Under the pieces are notes generated by a model. That model was given only the letters and a program-made list of their open reading frames with translations. It did not search any database and had not been told where the DNA came from. A stretch of DNA of 64,000 bases from Intestinibacter sp964449895 (GTDB lineage: Bacteria > Bacillota > Clostridia > Peptostreptococcales > Peptostreptococcaceae), in contig CAYVBY010000001.1 in the NCBI GenBank assembly GCA_964449895.1, positions 62,001 to 126,000 of the forward strand, written 5' to 3'. The translations under genes and the position numbers were made by a program. This document shows, one piece after another, positions 15,743 to 25,141 of this stretch; position 1 is the stretch's first letter, and every line of letters begins with the position of its first letter.

Positions 15743-17851
15743 TTATTTATGATCTTTTTTAGCTGCTCTTGGAAGTAATACCTTTCTAGATACATTAACT
15801 CTTCCTTTTTCATCGATTTCAGTAACTTTAACTTCTACTTCATCGCCTATATTTAATACATCTTCTACTTTATTCACTCTTTCATGAGCTATATGAGATA
15901 TATGAAGTAATCCTTCTTTTCCTGGAAGTAATTCCACAAAAGCACCAAAGTTTAATATTCTAGTTACTTTACCTTTGTAAACTTGACCTAATTCAACTTC
16001 AGCTACTATATCAGATATTTTCTTTTGAGCTAAAGCTATCATATCAGCTTCTATACCTGATATAAATACTTCACCAGTTTGTTCTATATCTATTTTAACT
16101 CCAGTTTCATCTATTATCTTTGTTATTACTTTTCCTCCAGGTCCTATAACATCTCTTATTTTGTCTGGATTTATATGCATAGTTATTATTTTAGGTGCAT
16201 ATTTAGATAATTCTGGTCTTGGAGCATCTATTGTTTTTCTCATTTCATTTAAGATATGTAATCTACCTACTCTAGCTTGAGCAAGTGCAGTTCTTAATAT
16301 ATCTTCATCTATACCAGCTATTTTTATATCCATTTGTATAGCAGTTATACCATGTTCAGTACCTGCAACTTTAAAGTCCATATCTCCTAAGTGGTCTTCC
16401 ATACCTTGTATATCTGAAAGTATAGCTATTTCACCATCTTGTTTTATAAGACCCATTGCAATACCTGCTACCATATCTTTTATTGGAACACCTGCATCTA
16501 ATAAAGATAAAGTTGATCCACAAACACTACCTTGAGAAGTAGAACCATTTGAACTTAAAACTTCTGATACAAGTCTTATTGCATAAGGGAACTCTTCTTT
16601 AGATGGTATTACTGGAAGTAATGCTCTTTCAGCTAATGCACCATGACCTATTTCTCTTCTTCCTGGACCTCTAGATGGTCTAGCTTCACCTACTGAGTAA
16701 GCTGGGAAGTTGTAGTGATGCATATATCTTTTATTTTCTTCTTCATCTAATCCGTCAAGTATTTGAACATCACCTAAAGCTCCTAGAGTTGTTATTGTCA
16801 TTACTTGAGTTTGACCTCTTGTAAATAATCCAGAACCATGAGTTCTTGGAACAAATCCACAATCACACCATATAGGTCTTATTTCGTCAGTTTTTCTAGC
16901 ATCAGGTCTTCTACCTTCATGCACTATCATTTTTCTAACTTCTTCTTTTATTATTTTATCTAAAACAGCTACTATATCTGCACCAAATTCTTCTAGAGTT
17001 TCTTCATCAAAACTATCTAGAATTTCTGCTTTTACAGCATCCATAGCTTCTTGTCTTTCTAATTTTTCTATTACTCTTACAGCTTCTTTCATTTTGTCTG
17101 TAGCCATTTCACGAACCTTAGCTTCAACTTCTTCATCTTGAGTTGGTTCTACAAATTCCATTTTTTCTTTTCCAACTTCAGCTACTATGTTTTCTATAAA
17201 TTCAACTATTTTTTGTATTTCTTTATGTGCTGTAAGTATTGCTTCAAGCATTAATGATTCAGGTACTTCATCTGCTCCAGCTTCAACCATCATTACTGCA
17301 TCTTTTGTTCCTGAAACAGTAAGATGTAGAGAACTTTTTTCTCTTTGCTCTAATGTAGGATTTACTACTAATGCTCCGTCCACAAGTCCCATATTAACAG
17401 AACCAGTTGGTCCATTAAATGGTATTTCTGATATTGATAATGCTACTGATGAACCTATCATGGCTACTATATCTGGTGTACAGTCTGGATCTACTGATAA
17501 TACAGTAGCAACTACTTGTACATCATTTCTAAATCCTTTTGGGAATAATGGTCTTATAGGTCTATCTATAAGTCTTGATGTAAGTATTGCCTTTTCAGAT
17601 GGTTTCCCTTCTCTTTTTAAGAATCCTCCTGGTATTTTTCCTACTGAATATAATTTTTCTTCGTAATCAACACTTAAAGGGAAGAAATCTACTCCTTCTC
17701 TTGGTTCAGCTGATTTAGATACATTTACCATTACCATAGTCTCTCCGTATCTAAGTATAGCATTACCACTTGCAAGTTGTGCTATCTTGCCTACTTCAAC
17801 AGACAATTCTCTGCCTGCTAACTCCATTTTAAAAATTTTATGTTCAAACAT
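15743..17851 (-). CDS. pnp: Polyribonucleotide nucleotidyltransferase (PNPase)
   Basis: PNPase degrades RNA 3' to 5' by phosphorolysis and can add tails. The 702-aa protein has two RNase PH domains (FKMELAGREL start; second copy with GGRREIGHGALAERAL), a KH domain (MHINPDKIRDVIGPGGKVI, about 555-600) and an S1 domain (GQVYKGKVTRILNFGAFVE, about 620-690). The ribosome site GGAGG lies 11 bases before ATG, slightly long. A TATAAT at 17905-17900 may be its own promoter. RNase Y, RNase J and NrnA are in the same window. Confidence 0.98.
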   Translation of the reverse strand: MFEHKIFKMELAGRELSVEVGKIAQLASGNAILRYGETMVMVNVSKSAEPREGVDFFPLSVDYEEKLYSVGKIPGGFLKREGKPSEKAILTSRLIDRPIRPLFPKGFRNDVQVVATVLSVDPDCTPDIVAMIGSSVALSISEIPFNGPTGSVNMGLVDGALVVNPTLEQREKSSLHLTVSGTKDAVMMVEAGADEVPESLMLEAILTAHKEIQKIVEFIENIVAEVGKEKMEFVEPTQDEEVEAKVREMATDKMKEAVRVIEKLERQEAMDAVKAEILDSFDEETLEEFGADIVAVLDKIIKEEVRKMIVHEGRRPDARKTDEIRPIWCDCGFVPRTHGSGLFTRGQTQVMTITTLGALGDVQILDGLDEEENKRYMHHYNFPAYSVGEARPSRGPGRREIGHGALAERALLPVIPSKEEFPYAIRLVSEVLSSNGSTSQGSVCGSTLSLLDAGVPIKDMVAGIAMGLIKQDGEIAILSDIQGMEDHLGDMDFKVAGTEHGITAIQMDIKIAGIDEDILRTALAQARVGRLHILNEMRKTIDAPRPELSKYAPKIITMHINPDKIRDVIGPGGKVITKIIDETGVKIDIEQTGEVFISGIEADMIALAQKKISDIVAEVELGQVYKGKVTRILNFGAFVELLPGKEGLLHISHIAHERVNKVEDVLNIGDEVEVKVTEIDEKGRVNVSRKVLLPRAAKKDHK

Positions 17852-17977
17852 TAATGCTTGTACCTCCTCTTATACTAAAACCCTTTTTTCATTCATTCTA
17901 TTATATCTTATCAAAAATATATCAAATAAACAATAAGGCTTTCTGTTATTATCCATTTATTTTAAGTAGTTATTATA

Positions 17978-18820
17978 TTAATAAGAAGTACTAAGTGCTA
18001 AAATCTCTGGTCCTGTATGAGAACAAATACAAGAACCTCCTCTTATTAAATAAATTTCCTTAGCTTTTATTCTTTTTTCTATTTCTGCTTTTAATTTTTT
18101 AAAATCAGATTCATTTGAGCCATAACCTATAGTTAATACTTTATCTTCTAAGTTATTATCATTTAATGTTAAAATAAGATCTACTAATTTTGTTATTGTT
18201 TGTTTTGTTCCTCTAGCTTTAGATGTTATTTTAATGTTTCCATCTTCCATAGTGCATACTGGCTTAATACTTAACATATCTCCAACAAATGAAACTATAC
18301 CTGGAAGTCTTCCACTTTCTTTTAAGTATTCAAGTGTAAATGGAACAAATAATAATTTTACACTACTTCTTATTTTTTCTAATTCTTCTATTATTTGGCT
18401 TGCTGTTAATTTACCTTCTTCAATTAGTTTGCTCGCCTTTATAATATATTGTCCAGATCCTAATGATAAAGATAAAGAATCAAATATATATATATTTCCT
18501 TCTACATCGGCTTTCGCTAAATTGGCACTTTGAAATGTACCTGAAGCTTTAGATGAACCTGTTATACAGATAATATCATATCCATCTTCAGTATATTTTT
18601 CAAATATATTTTTAAAATCAATATATGTAATTTGTGATGTTTTAGGTAAAGTTTCACTATTTTTTAATACATCGTAAAATTCTTCCTTTGTGAAGTTCAC
18701 TCCATCTTTGTATTCTTTGCCACCTATATTTATAGTTAAAGGAAGCATCTCTACAAAATCTTTATTGTTTATTTCTTCTGGAATATCACACATACTATCA
18801 TAGATTAATTTTATTTTCAT
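17978..18820 (-). CDS. DegV family fatty-acid-binding protein
   Basis: The 280-aa protein matches DegV-type proteins (FakB-like), which bind a fatty acid and present it to the FakA kinase. Seen here are the N-terminal DSMCDIP, the MLPLTINIGGKEYKDG strand, TSQITYIDF and ITGSSKASGTFQSA around the lipid site, and the GGS...HTGPEILALS ending that holds the conserved C-terminal His. Start 18820 has AAGGGGGC upstream. No fakA partner is in the window. Confidence 0.9.
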   Translation of the reverse strand: MKIKLIYDSMCDIPEEINNKDFVEMLPLTINIGGKEYKDGVNFTKEEFYDVLKNSETLPKTSQITYIDFKNIFEKYTEDGYDIICITGSSKASGTFQSANLAKADVEGNIYIFDSLSLSLGSGQYIIKASKLIEEGKLTASQIIEELEKIRSSVKLLFVPFTLEYLKESGRLPGIVSFVGDMLSIKPVCTMEDGNIKITSKARGTKQTITKLVDLILTLNDNNLEDKVLTIGYGSNESDFKKLKAEIEKRIKAKEIYLIRGGSCICSHTGPEILALSTSY

Positions 18821-18904
18821 GACTTAAGCCCCCTTGCTTAGAATTATTATTTTTATCAAAAATTATTATACTTTTATAATATCCATTCTCCACATCTTAA
18901 ATAC

Positions 18905-18939
18905 AAAAAAAGCAAGTATTTATGTATACCTGCTTTTTT
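18905..18939 (-). terminator. Intrinsic terminator after rpsO
   Basis: Arms 18905-18919 and 18926-18939 pair with one wobble and end in a T-run on the minus strand, before degV. Confidence 0.8.
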
Positions 18940-18955
18940 ATCAAAAGTAATAAGA

Positions 18956-19210
18956 CTATTTTCTTAATCCTAATTTAGCTATTAAAGCTCTGTAACCTTC
19001 TAGGTCTTTTTCTTTTAAGTAAGCTAATAAGTTTCTTCTTCTACCAACCATTTTTAATAGTCCTCTTCTTGAATGGTGGTCTTTTTTATGAATTCTTAAG
19101 TGATCGTTTAATTCATTTATTCTAGCTGTTAATAAAGCTATTTGTACTTCTGGAGAACCAGGCTCTCCTTCTTTTCTTCCATATTCTTTGATTATTTCTT
19201 GTTTGTTCAT
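18956..19210 (-). CDS. rpsO: 30S ribosomal protein S15
   Basis: S15 binds the three-way junction of 16S rRNA early in 30S assembly. The 84-aa sequence has the family core GSPEVQIALLT, HLRIHKKDHHSRRGLLKMVGRRR and the C-terminal YRALIAKLGLRK. It is a few residues shorter than most S15 proteins but complete at both ends. A strong GGAGGT ribosome site precedes ATG 19210. The gene has its own promoter and a structured leader that probably allows autoregulation. Confidence 0.98.
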   Translation of the reverse strand: MNKQEIIKEYGRKEGEPGSPEVQIALLTARINELNDHLRIHKKDHHSRRGLLKMVGRRRNLLAYLKEKDLEGYRALIAKLGLRK

Positions 19211-19336
19211 CTTATGATGTACCTCCGTATATTTATTATTATAAGCGCCATTTACTAAGCAATGATTGGAGTATTCTAATGCCGAGTAATGGTTAACTTC
19301 CTTGACTATTGTATCATAAATTAATTACTTTTGCAA
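19211..19336 (-). promoter_or_regulatory. rpsO promoter and candidate S15 autoregulatory leader
   Basis: On the minus strand TTGCAA (19336-19331), 17 bases and TACAAT with an upstream TG (19313-19308) make a good promoter overlapping the ribF 3' end. The leader of about 95 bases contains CCATTACT pairing with AGTAAATGG around a loop with CGGCATT and ACTCCAATC. Firmicute rpsO leaders are often bound by S15 itself; whether this one is remains an inference from position and fold. Confidence 0.6.
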
Positions 19337-20250
19337 ATATACTTTTCATATATTTTTTTTGTATCTTTTTTTAATTGTTCTTTTAATTCATCTAGTGAAT
19401 TAAATTTTTTTTCATCTCTTATTCTTTCTAAAAATTCAAGTTTTATAGTTTCGCCGTAAATATCTTCATTAAACTCTAATATATTAGTTTCTATGGAAAG
19501 CTTTTCAGATCTTACAGTTGGATTATATCCTACATTTGTAGCTCCCATGTAAGTCTTATCTTTTATGTAAACTTTTGTAATATATATCCCTGGTCTAGGA
19601 AGAATTAAGTTCTCTTTAAATTTTAAGTTGGCAGTTGGAAATCCTATAGTTCTACCTAATTGCTTGCCTCCAACTACTACACCTTCTACTATATAATTAT
19701 TTCCTAGATATTCTTTTACATTTTCAATTTTTCCTTGAGCTAACAAATTTCTTATATATGTACTACTTACTCTTATATTGTTTATTTTTATTGGACTTAT
19801 TATATCCACGTCAAAATCGTATTCTATCCCTAATGTCTTCAAGAAAATTGCATCGCCTTCTTTGTTTCTTGCAAATGTAAAATCATGACCTACATATATT
19901 TTTTTTGCATTTAATTTATCTATTAAAATATTTTCTACAAAATTTACAGCAGATATCTTAGTCATAGTTTCATCAAATGGTAGATTAATTACAATATCAA
20001 CACCCATAGCTTCCATAGCATCAATTTTTCCTTGATTAGTAATAATTTTTCTTACTTTTCCACTCTCAAAAAAATTGGCTGGATTGTTTGCAAAAGTAAA
20101 TACAACACTTTTCATGTTGTTTTCCCTTGCATAATCTACCGTCTTTTTTATAAGAACTCTGTGACCTTTATGAAGTCCGTCAAACTTACCTATTGTGACA
20201 GCACTTTTTTTTATTTGCTCCAATTCTTTCAAAGATGTTATAACTATCAT
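19321..20250 (-). CDS. ribF: Bifunctional riboflavin kinase/FAD synthetase
   Basis: RibF converts riboflavin to FMN and then FAD. The 309-aa protein has an N-terminal nucleotidyltransferase domain (TIGKFDGLHKGH, about 17-28; YVGHDFTFAR; STYIRNLL) and a C-terminal flavokinase domain (GRTIGFPTANL, about 198-208; METNILEF-type strand SIETNILEFNEDIYG). It closes the rimP-to-ribF operon. Ribosome site GGCGGGG precedes ATG 20250. The promoter of rpsO lies in its last codons. Confidence 0.97.
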   Translation of the reverse strand: MIVITSLKELEQIKKSAVTIGKFDGLHKGHRVLIKKTVDYARENNMKSVVFTFANNPANFFESGKVRKIITNQGKIDAMEAMGVDIVINLPFDETMTKISAVNFVENILIDKLNAKKIYVGHDFTFARNKEGDAIFLKTLGIEYDFDVDIISPIKINNIRVSSTYIRNLLAQGKIENVKEYLGNNYIVEGVVVGGKQLGRTIGFPTANLKFKENLILPRPGIYITKVYIKDKTYMGATNVGYNPTVRSEKLSIETNILEFNEDIYGETIKLEFLERIRDEKKFNSLDELKEQLKKDTKKIYEKYICKSN

Positions 20251-20278
20251 TATTTTTTCCCCGCCGAAATATTATTTG

Positions 20279-21187
20279 CTATATAAAGAGTTTATCACTT
20301 TTTAGTTCAATAGTGCTACTACCTTTTAATATTTTTCCTACTCCTATAAAATTATTTTCTGAGTAAACTCTAACAAGATCTATTTCTTTATTGTTAGAAT
20401 CCTCTATAATAAATCTTCTTGAATCTATAATTCCACCATTTATATAATATCTTTTTGCACTAGGTTTTAGGATTACTTTTGGTAAATTATCTAAAACATA
20501 GTCTATATCGTATAAATAGTTTTGTAATAAGTCATTTTGACTAAATGCTTCTAATTCTTCTAATGTTATTGCATTTTCTAAATTAAATTTTCCTGATGAA
20601 GTTCTAAGTAAAAAAGACATATGACCACCACATCCTAGATACTTTCCTATATCGTGGCATATACTTCTTACATAGGTTCCTTTAGAACAGTTTACTTCAA
20701 AAGTTATTTTATTATTATTTATATTTAAAATATCAATTTTATTGATATGAACTTTTCTAGGTTTAATGTCTATTAAATCAGCTTTTCCTTTTCTAGCCAA
20801 ATCACACATTTTTTGTCCATTTACTTTTAAAGCTGAATATATAGGCGGAAGTTGATTTATCTCTCCCTCTTGTGTTTTAAAAGCTTGTATTATATCTGAT
20901 TTTTTTATATTTGATGTATCACATTTATTTAAAATAGTTCCAGATGAATCATAAGTATCTGTCTCTATTCCAAGTGTTAATTCACATATATATGATTTGT
21001 TCTTATTTAAAATAAGTTCACTTACTTTTGTTGCTTTTCCTATACATATAGGAAGTACTCCAGCCGCATCTGGGTCTAAAGTTCCTGTATGACCAACTTT
21101 TTTTATATTTAATATTCTTCTAACTCTACTAACCACATCATGAGAAGTCATTCCAGTTGGTTTTAAAATATTAACAATTTTATTCAT
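20279..21187 (-). CDS. truB: tRNA pseudouridine(55) synthase
   Basis: TruB makes pseudouridine 55 in the T-loop of tRNAs. The 302-aa sequence has NILKPTGMTSHDVV, the catalytic Asp in HTGTLDPDAAGVLP (about 35-48), and the KGTYVRSICHDIG strand and PUA-like C-terminal region. Its ribosome site AGGGATG lies just after the nrnA stop. Confidence 0.97.
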   Translation of the reverse strand: MNKIVNILKPTGMTSHDVVSRVRRILNIKKVGHTGTLDPDAAGVLPICIGKATKVSELILNKNKSYICELTLGIETDTYDSSGTILNKCDTSNIKKSDIIQAFKTQEGEINQLPPIYSALKVNGQKMCDLARKGKADLIDIKPRKVHINKIDILNINNNKITFEVNCSKGTYVRSICHDIGKYLGCGGHMSFLLRTSSGKFNLENAITLEELEAFSQNDLLQNYLYDIDYVLDNLPKVILKPSAKRYYINGGIIDSRRFIIEDSNNKEIDLVRVYSENNFIGVGKILKGSSTIELKSDKLFI

Positions 21188-21197
21188 TATATCATCC

Positions 21198-22172
21198 CTA
21201 AATATGCTTTAGAGTCTCTTCAACTACCATTTTGATTGCATTTTCTATAGTTTCACCATGTATAGTCAATCCGGCAGCTCTTACATGACCTCCACCATTA
21301 AACACTTTTGCTATTTGGTTAACGTCTACATAACTTTTAGATCTAAGGCTTATTTTTATTTCATCTTTAGATTTTTCTTTTATTAAAATTCCTACTTCTA
21401 CATTTTCAATATCTCTACAGTAAGGAGTTATTCCATCTGTATCTTTAAGACTTATGTTGTTTCTTTCTAACATATCTATAGTCAATGTCATAGTAGCAAT
21501 TTTATTTTCTATTATATTTAATGTATTTAATGCTTCTCCTAATAATTTATAGTAATTATAAGGATTATTTCCATAAACTTCACATATAACTTTATTAGAT
21601 TCTGCACCTAGCTCTAATATAGATTTCGCCATATCAAAAGTGCTAGGCTTAGTATTTGAATATGTGAATTTACCTGTATCTGTAACTACACCAGTGTAAA
21701 GTGCAGTCGCAATTTTTTTGTCTATAACTTGTTTATTTTCTAGTTCATTTACTCTTTTAAGTAAATTAAAAACTAACTCACAAGTTGAAGAAGCCTCTGG
21801 AACTACATAGTTAAAATCACCATAATTATTATTGCTTTCGTGGTGATCTATACATATTAATTTTGAAGCTTTTTTAATTAATTCTTTTTCTATACAGATT
21901 CTATCTATATCTCCACAATCTAATGCTATTAAATTAAAATCCTTTATGTTTAAATTCATAAAGTCTTTAGATTTTATAATTTCTATATTTTCTAGTAAAA
22001 ACTTTAAATTAAGAGGTATATCACCTTCTAATACATAATATACTTCTTTGTTTATTGATTTTAAGTAGTAATACATAGATAAAGTAGAACCTATATTATC
22101 CCCATCAGGATTAACATGAGAGGTAACTATAAAATAGTTACCCTCATTTATATAATTAATAATTTTATCCAT
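21198..22172 (-). CDS. nrnA: DHH/DHHA1 phosphoesterase, nanoRNase/pAp phosphatase family
   Basis: The 324-aa protein has the DHH-family motifs TSHVNPDGDNIGS (about 17-29), ALDCGD, DHHESN and the C-terminal DHHA1 motif FNGGGHVRAAG. Family members hydrolyse very short oligoribonucleotides and 3'-phosphoadenosine-5'-phosphate. I start at ATG 22172, which follows the rbfA stop by one base and has GATGGTGA upstream; upstream ATGs at 22184 and beyond lie inside rbfA. The rbfA-nrnA-truB-ribF order is the common Firmicute one. Confidence 0.9.
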   Translation of the reverse strand: MDKIINYINEGNYFIVTSHVNPDGDNIGSTLSMYYYLKSINKEVYYVLEGDIPLNLKFLLENIEIIKSKDFMNLNIKDFNLIALDCGDIDRICIEKELIKKASKLICIDHHESNNNYGDFNYVVPEASSTCELVFNLLKRVNELENKQVIDKKIATALYTGVVTDTGKFTYSNTKPSTFDMAKSILELGAESNKVICEVYGNNPYNYYKLLGEALNTLNIIENKIATMTLTIDMLERNNISLKDTDGITPYCRDIENVEVGILIKEKSKDEIKISLRSKSYVDVNQIAKVFNGGGHVRAAGLTIHGETIENAIKMVVEETLKHI

Positions 22173-22173
22173 A

Positions 22174-22557
22174 TTATTCACCATCATTTTCATCTTCTTC
22201 TGATGAACTTGTGTATTCACTGTTAACTTTCTTGATTAATTGATCCATATACATTCCTTTTAATAAAGAATCGTCTACTTTGAATATAATTTCTGGAGTA
22301 TGTCTTATTTTTATATTCTTCCCAACTTCTCTTCTTATATAACCGCATGCACTTTTTAAGCCTTCAAGTGTAGATTCTTCATCTCCACCTAATATACTTA
22401 CATATATATAAGCATAGCTTAAATCACTTGTAACTTCAACATCAGTTACACTTACCATAGAAGTTATTCTAGGATCTTTTATTCCATTTATTAACATTGT
22501 ACTTACTATTTTTCTAATTTCTTCTGCAATTCTACGTGTTCTATTATTTGATGCCAT
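22174..22557 (-). CDS. rbfA: Ribosome-binding factor A
   Basis: RbfA helps mature the 16S rRNA 5' end and 30S subunit. The 127-aa protein has the KH-type core RTRRIAEEIRKIVSTML, MVSVTDVEVTSDLSYAYIYVS and the RHTPEIIFKVDDSL segment, then an acidic tail. AGAGGT precedes ATG 22557. It lies between infB and nrnA in the nusA-infB operon. Confidence 0.96.
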   Translation of the reverse strand: MASNNRTRRIAEEIRKIVSTMLINGIKDPRITSMVSVTDVEVTSDLSYAYIYVSILGGDEESTLEGLKSACGYIRREVGKNIKIRHTPEIIFKVDDSLLKGMYMDQLIKKVNSEYTSSSEEDENDGE

Positions 22558-22578
22558 TATATCAACCTCTTTTGTTAA

Positions 22579-24507
22579 TTATAGTTCTCTTTTTACTTCC
22601 TTTTGAACGTAAGCTTCTACTACATCGCCTACTTTTATATCATTGTAATTAACAAAGCTCATACCACATTCAAAACCGTTATTTACTTCTTTTACATCGT
22701 CTTTGAATCTCTTAAGTGCTAATAATTCGCATTCTTGTATTATTATACCATCTCTAACGATTCTAACTTTACAATTTCTAAATATTTTTCCGCTTGTTAC
22801 ATAGCAACCAGCAACAGCTCCAACACCTGAAATTTTGTAAACTTCTCTGATTTCAGCTTTTCCTGTATCTTCATCTTTTAATTCTGGATCTAGTAAACCG
22901 CTCATAGCAGCTTGTATATCCTCTATAGCTTTGTAAATTATTGTGTAAGTTCTTATATCAACATTTTCTTTGTCTGCTAAAGATTCAGCTCCTGAAACTG
23001 GTCTTACGTTAAATCCTATTATAATAGCATTTGATGCAGCTGCTAATAATACATCTGATTCGTTTATAGCACCAACACCGCCGTGGATTACTTTTACGCC
23101 AACTTCTTCATTTGATAATTTTTCAAGCGATTGTTTTACAGCTTGAACTGAACCTTGAACATCTGCTTTTATTACTACGTTTAAGTCTTTTACTTGACCT
23201 TCATTCATTTGGTTGAAGAAATCGTCAAGTGACATTCTTTGAGAAGATTTAAGCATTTCTTCTCTTTGGATTAATTGTCTCTTTTCAGAAACACTTCTTG
23301 CTATTTTGTCAGTTGGTACAGCTACGAATTGATCTCCACCTTGTGGAACTTCAGATAGACCAAGTATTTCTACTGCCGTAGATGGTCCTGCATGTTTAAC
23401 TCTCTTACCTTTTGAGTTTATCATAGCTCTTACTTTACCACTAGCTATACCTGCTACTATTGGATCTCCAACTTTTAAAGTACCACCTTGAACTAAAACA
23501 GTCGCAACTGGTCCTTTTGATTTGTCAAGTTGTGCTTCTATTACAGTACCTACTGCTCTTTTATTAGGGTTAGCTTTTAATTCTTCCATTTCAGCAACTA
23601 ATAAAACCATTTCTAGTAATGTGTCTATATTTAAGTTTTTCTTAGCTGAAACTTCTACAGATATTACTGTTCCACCCCAGTCTTCTACTAATAATCCTTC
23701 ATCTGCTAATTCTTTTTTAACTTTATCAGGATTTGCACCTTGTTTATCTATTTTATTTATTGCTACTATTAAAGGAACTCCTGCTGCATTAGCATGGTTT
23801 ATAGCTTCTATTGTTTGAGGCATTATACCATCATCTGCTGCAACTACAAGTATTGCTATATCAGTTACTTGTGCACCTCTAGCTCTCATTGATGTGAAAG
23901 CCTCATGTCCTGGAGTATCTAAAAATACGATTTTTTGACCATTTATAGATACTTCTGAAGCTCCTATATGTTGAGTTATACCACCTGCTTCTCTTGCTGT
24001 TACACTAGTATTTCTTATTGCATCAAGTAAAGAAGTTTTACCGTGGTCAACATGTCCCATTACAGTTACAACTGGTGGTCTTGGTTTTAAATCTTCTTCT
24101 TTATCTTCTTGGATTTGCATTAATTTTTCTATTTCTTCTTCTGCATCCTCGTCACTTGAAGATGTTTGTAATTCAAATCCATATTTTTGAACTAATAATG
24201 ATGCTACTTCAAAAGTAACTTCTTGGTTTATTGTAGCCATAGTTCCCATTTTCATAAGTTCCATTATTACTTCTGAAACTGATTTTCCTACAGCATCTGC
24301 TAAGTTTTGAACTGTTAAAGGTCCATCTACTACTATTTTTTTAGCATTTTCTTCTAATAATAAGTCAAGCACTAATTGTGCATCATCTTCGTCTATTTCT
24401 GTATTTTCATCTTGTACTTCAATTCCTAATTCAGCTAATTTAGCTATAACTTCTTTATTTGAAACTTTTGCGTCCTTCGCTATTTGGTTTATTCTTGTAT
24501 TTGCCAC
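22579..24507 (-). CDS. infB: Translation initiation factor IF-2
   Basis: IF-2 is the GTPase that brings initiator tRNA to the 30S subunit. The 642-aa protein is the short clostridial form: IF2N modules, then G1 GHVDHGKTSLLD (about 157-168), G3 DTPGHEAF, G4 NKID and the C-terminal domains. I start at GTG 24507 because AGGGGGTGAT sits 5-8 bases before it; the in-frame ATG at 24537 overlaps the ylxQ stop and has no ribosome site. The VANTRINQIAK start also fits the family. Confidence 0.97.
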   Translation of the reverse strand: MANTRINQIAKDAKVSNKEVIAKLAELGIEVQDENTEIDEDDAQLVLDLLLEENAKKIVVDGPLTVQNLADAVGKSVSEVIMELMKMGTMATINQEVTFEVASLLVQKYGFELQTSSSDEDAEEEIEKLMQIQEDKEEDLKPRPPVVTVMGHVDHGKTSLLDAIRNTSVTAREAGGITQHIGASEVSINGQKIVFLDTPGHEAFTSMRARGAQVTDIAILVVAADDGIMPQTIEAINHANAAGVPLIVAINKIDKQGANPDKVKKELADEGLLVEDWGGTVISVEVSAKKNLNIDTLLEMVLLVAEMEELKANPNKRAVGTVIEAQLDKSKGPVATVLVQGGTLKVGDPIVAGIASGKVRAMINSKGKRVKHAGPSTAVEILGLSEVPQGGDQFVAVPTDKIARSVSEKRQLIQREEMLKSSQRMSLDDFFNQMNEGQVKDLNVVIKADVQGSVQAVKQSLEKLSNEEVGVKVIHGGVGAINESDVLLAAASNAIIIGFNVRPVSGAESLADKENVDIRTYTIIYKAIEDIQAAMSGLLDPELKDEDTGKAEIREVYKISGVGAVAGCYVTSGKIFRNCKVRIVRDGIIIQECELLALKRFKDDVKEVNNGFECGMSFVNYNDIKVGDVVEAYVQKEVKREL

Positions 24508-24533
24508 AAGATCACCCCCTATTAAATTTTTAA

Positions 24534-24839
24534 TCATATAAGCTCAGTTATTTTATTTGCTAAAGCCTTATCCTTTATTCCAATCACAGCTCTAGGTGAT
24601 TTTCCTATAGATAATCCCAACTCTACCTTTGTTGAAAAATAGACTTGTTCTACTTTTCTATATGATGATTTATCTTCAAATAATTTTTTAGTATTATCTG
24701 AAGCATCATTTGCTACTATTACTAAACTTACCTTTCCTTTTTTTAGTTCTTTTAAAGTAGTATCATCACCTGAAACTACTTTTCCAGCTCTCATAGCCAG
24801 ACCTATATAAGAATAAATTTTTTGATTACTATTTGTCAT
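24534..24839 (-). CDS. L7Ae/L30e-like K-turn RNA-binding protein (YlxQ)
   Basis: The 101-aa protein has the L7Ae fold pattern: YSYIGLAMRAGKVVSGDD, KKGKVSLVIVANDASDNT and a C-terminal SIGKSPRAVIGIKD. Bacillus YlxQ-type proteins bind kink-turn RNA; the cellular role is unsettled. It overlaps the 3' end of the YlxR/RnpM gene by 11 bases and lies just before infB, the standard nusA-ylxR-ylxQ-infB order. Confidence 0.9.
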   Translation of the reverse strand: MTNSNQKIYSYIGLAMRAGKVVSGDDTTLKELKKGKVSLVIVANDASDNTKKLFEDKSSYRKVEQVYFSTKVELGLSIGKSPRAVIGIKDKALANKITELI

Positions 24840-25104
24840 AAGATTCTAACTCCGCTAATAATTTTTCGTATACTTCATCAGAAACTTCTAGTTTAAAAGC
24901 TCTATTTAAGGCTTTTGTTTTTATTGCTTTTTTTAAGCATTCAGAATCTTTACATATATACGCGCCTCTACCATTTGCTCTACCTGATGGATCTAAAAAT
25001 ATTTCGCCTTCTTTGTTTTTTACAACTCTCATAAGCTCTTTTTTTGAATCTCTATCTTGGCATACTATACATTTTCTTTGAGGCACTTTTTTTACTTTTT
25101 TCAA
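24829..25104 (-). CDS. rnpM: YlxR/RnpM family RNA-binding protein
   Basis: The protein of about 91 aa has the YlxR signature PQRKCIVCQ and GRGAYICKD. Bacillus YlxR (RnpM) has been reported to bind RNase P RNA and modulate its activity. The start is uncertain: ATG 25110 directly abuts AGGGAGG, leaving almost no spacer, whereas TTG 25104 sits 7 bases after it; I prefer TTG. It lies between nusA and ylxQ. Confidence 0.88.
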   Translation of the reverse strand: MKKVKKVPQRKCIVCQDRDSKKELMRVVKNKEGEIFLDPSGRANGRGAYICKDSECLKKAIKTKALNRAFKLEVSDEVYEKLLAELESYDK

Positions 25105-25141
25105 AATCATCCCTCCCTATCTTTTGTATGAGTTTAGATTT

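Noticed and set aside
17187..17666. 159-aa plus-strand ORF inside pnp
   Set aside because: It is antisense to highly conserved PNPase sequence and lacks a ribosome site.
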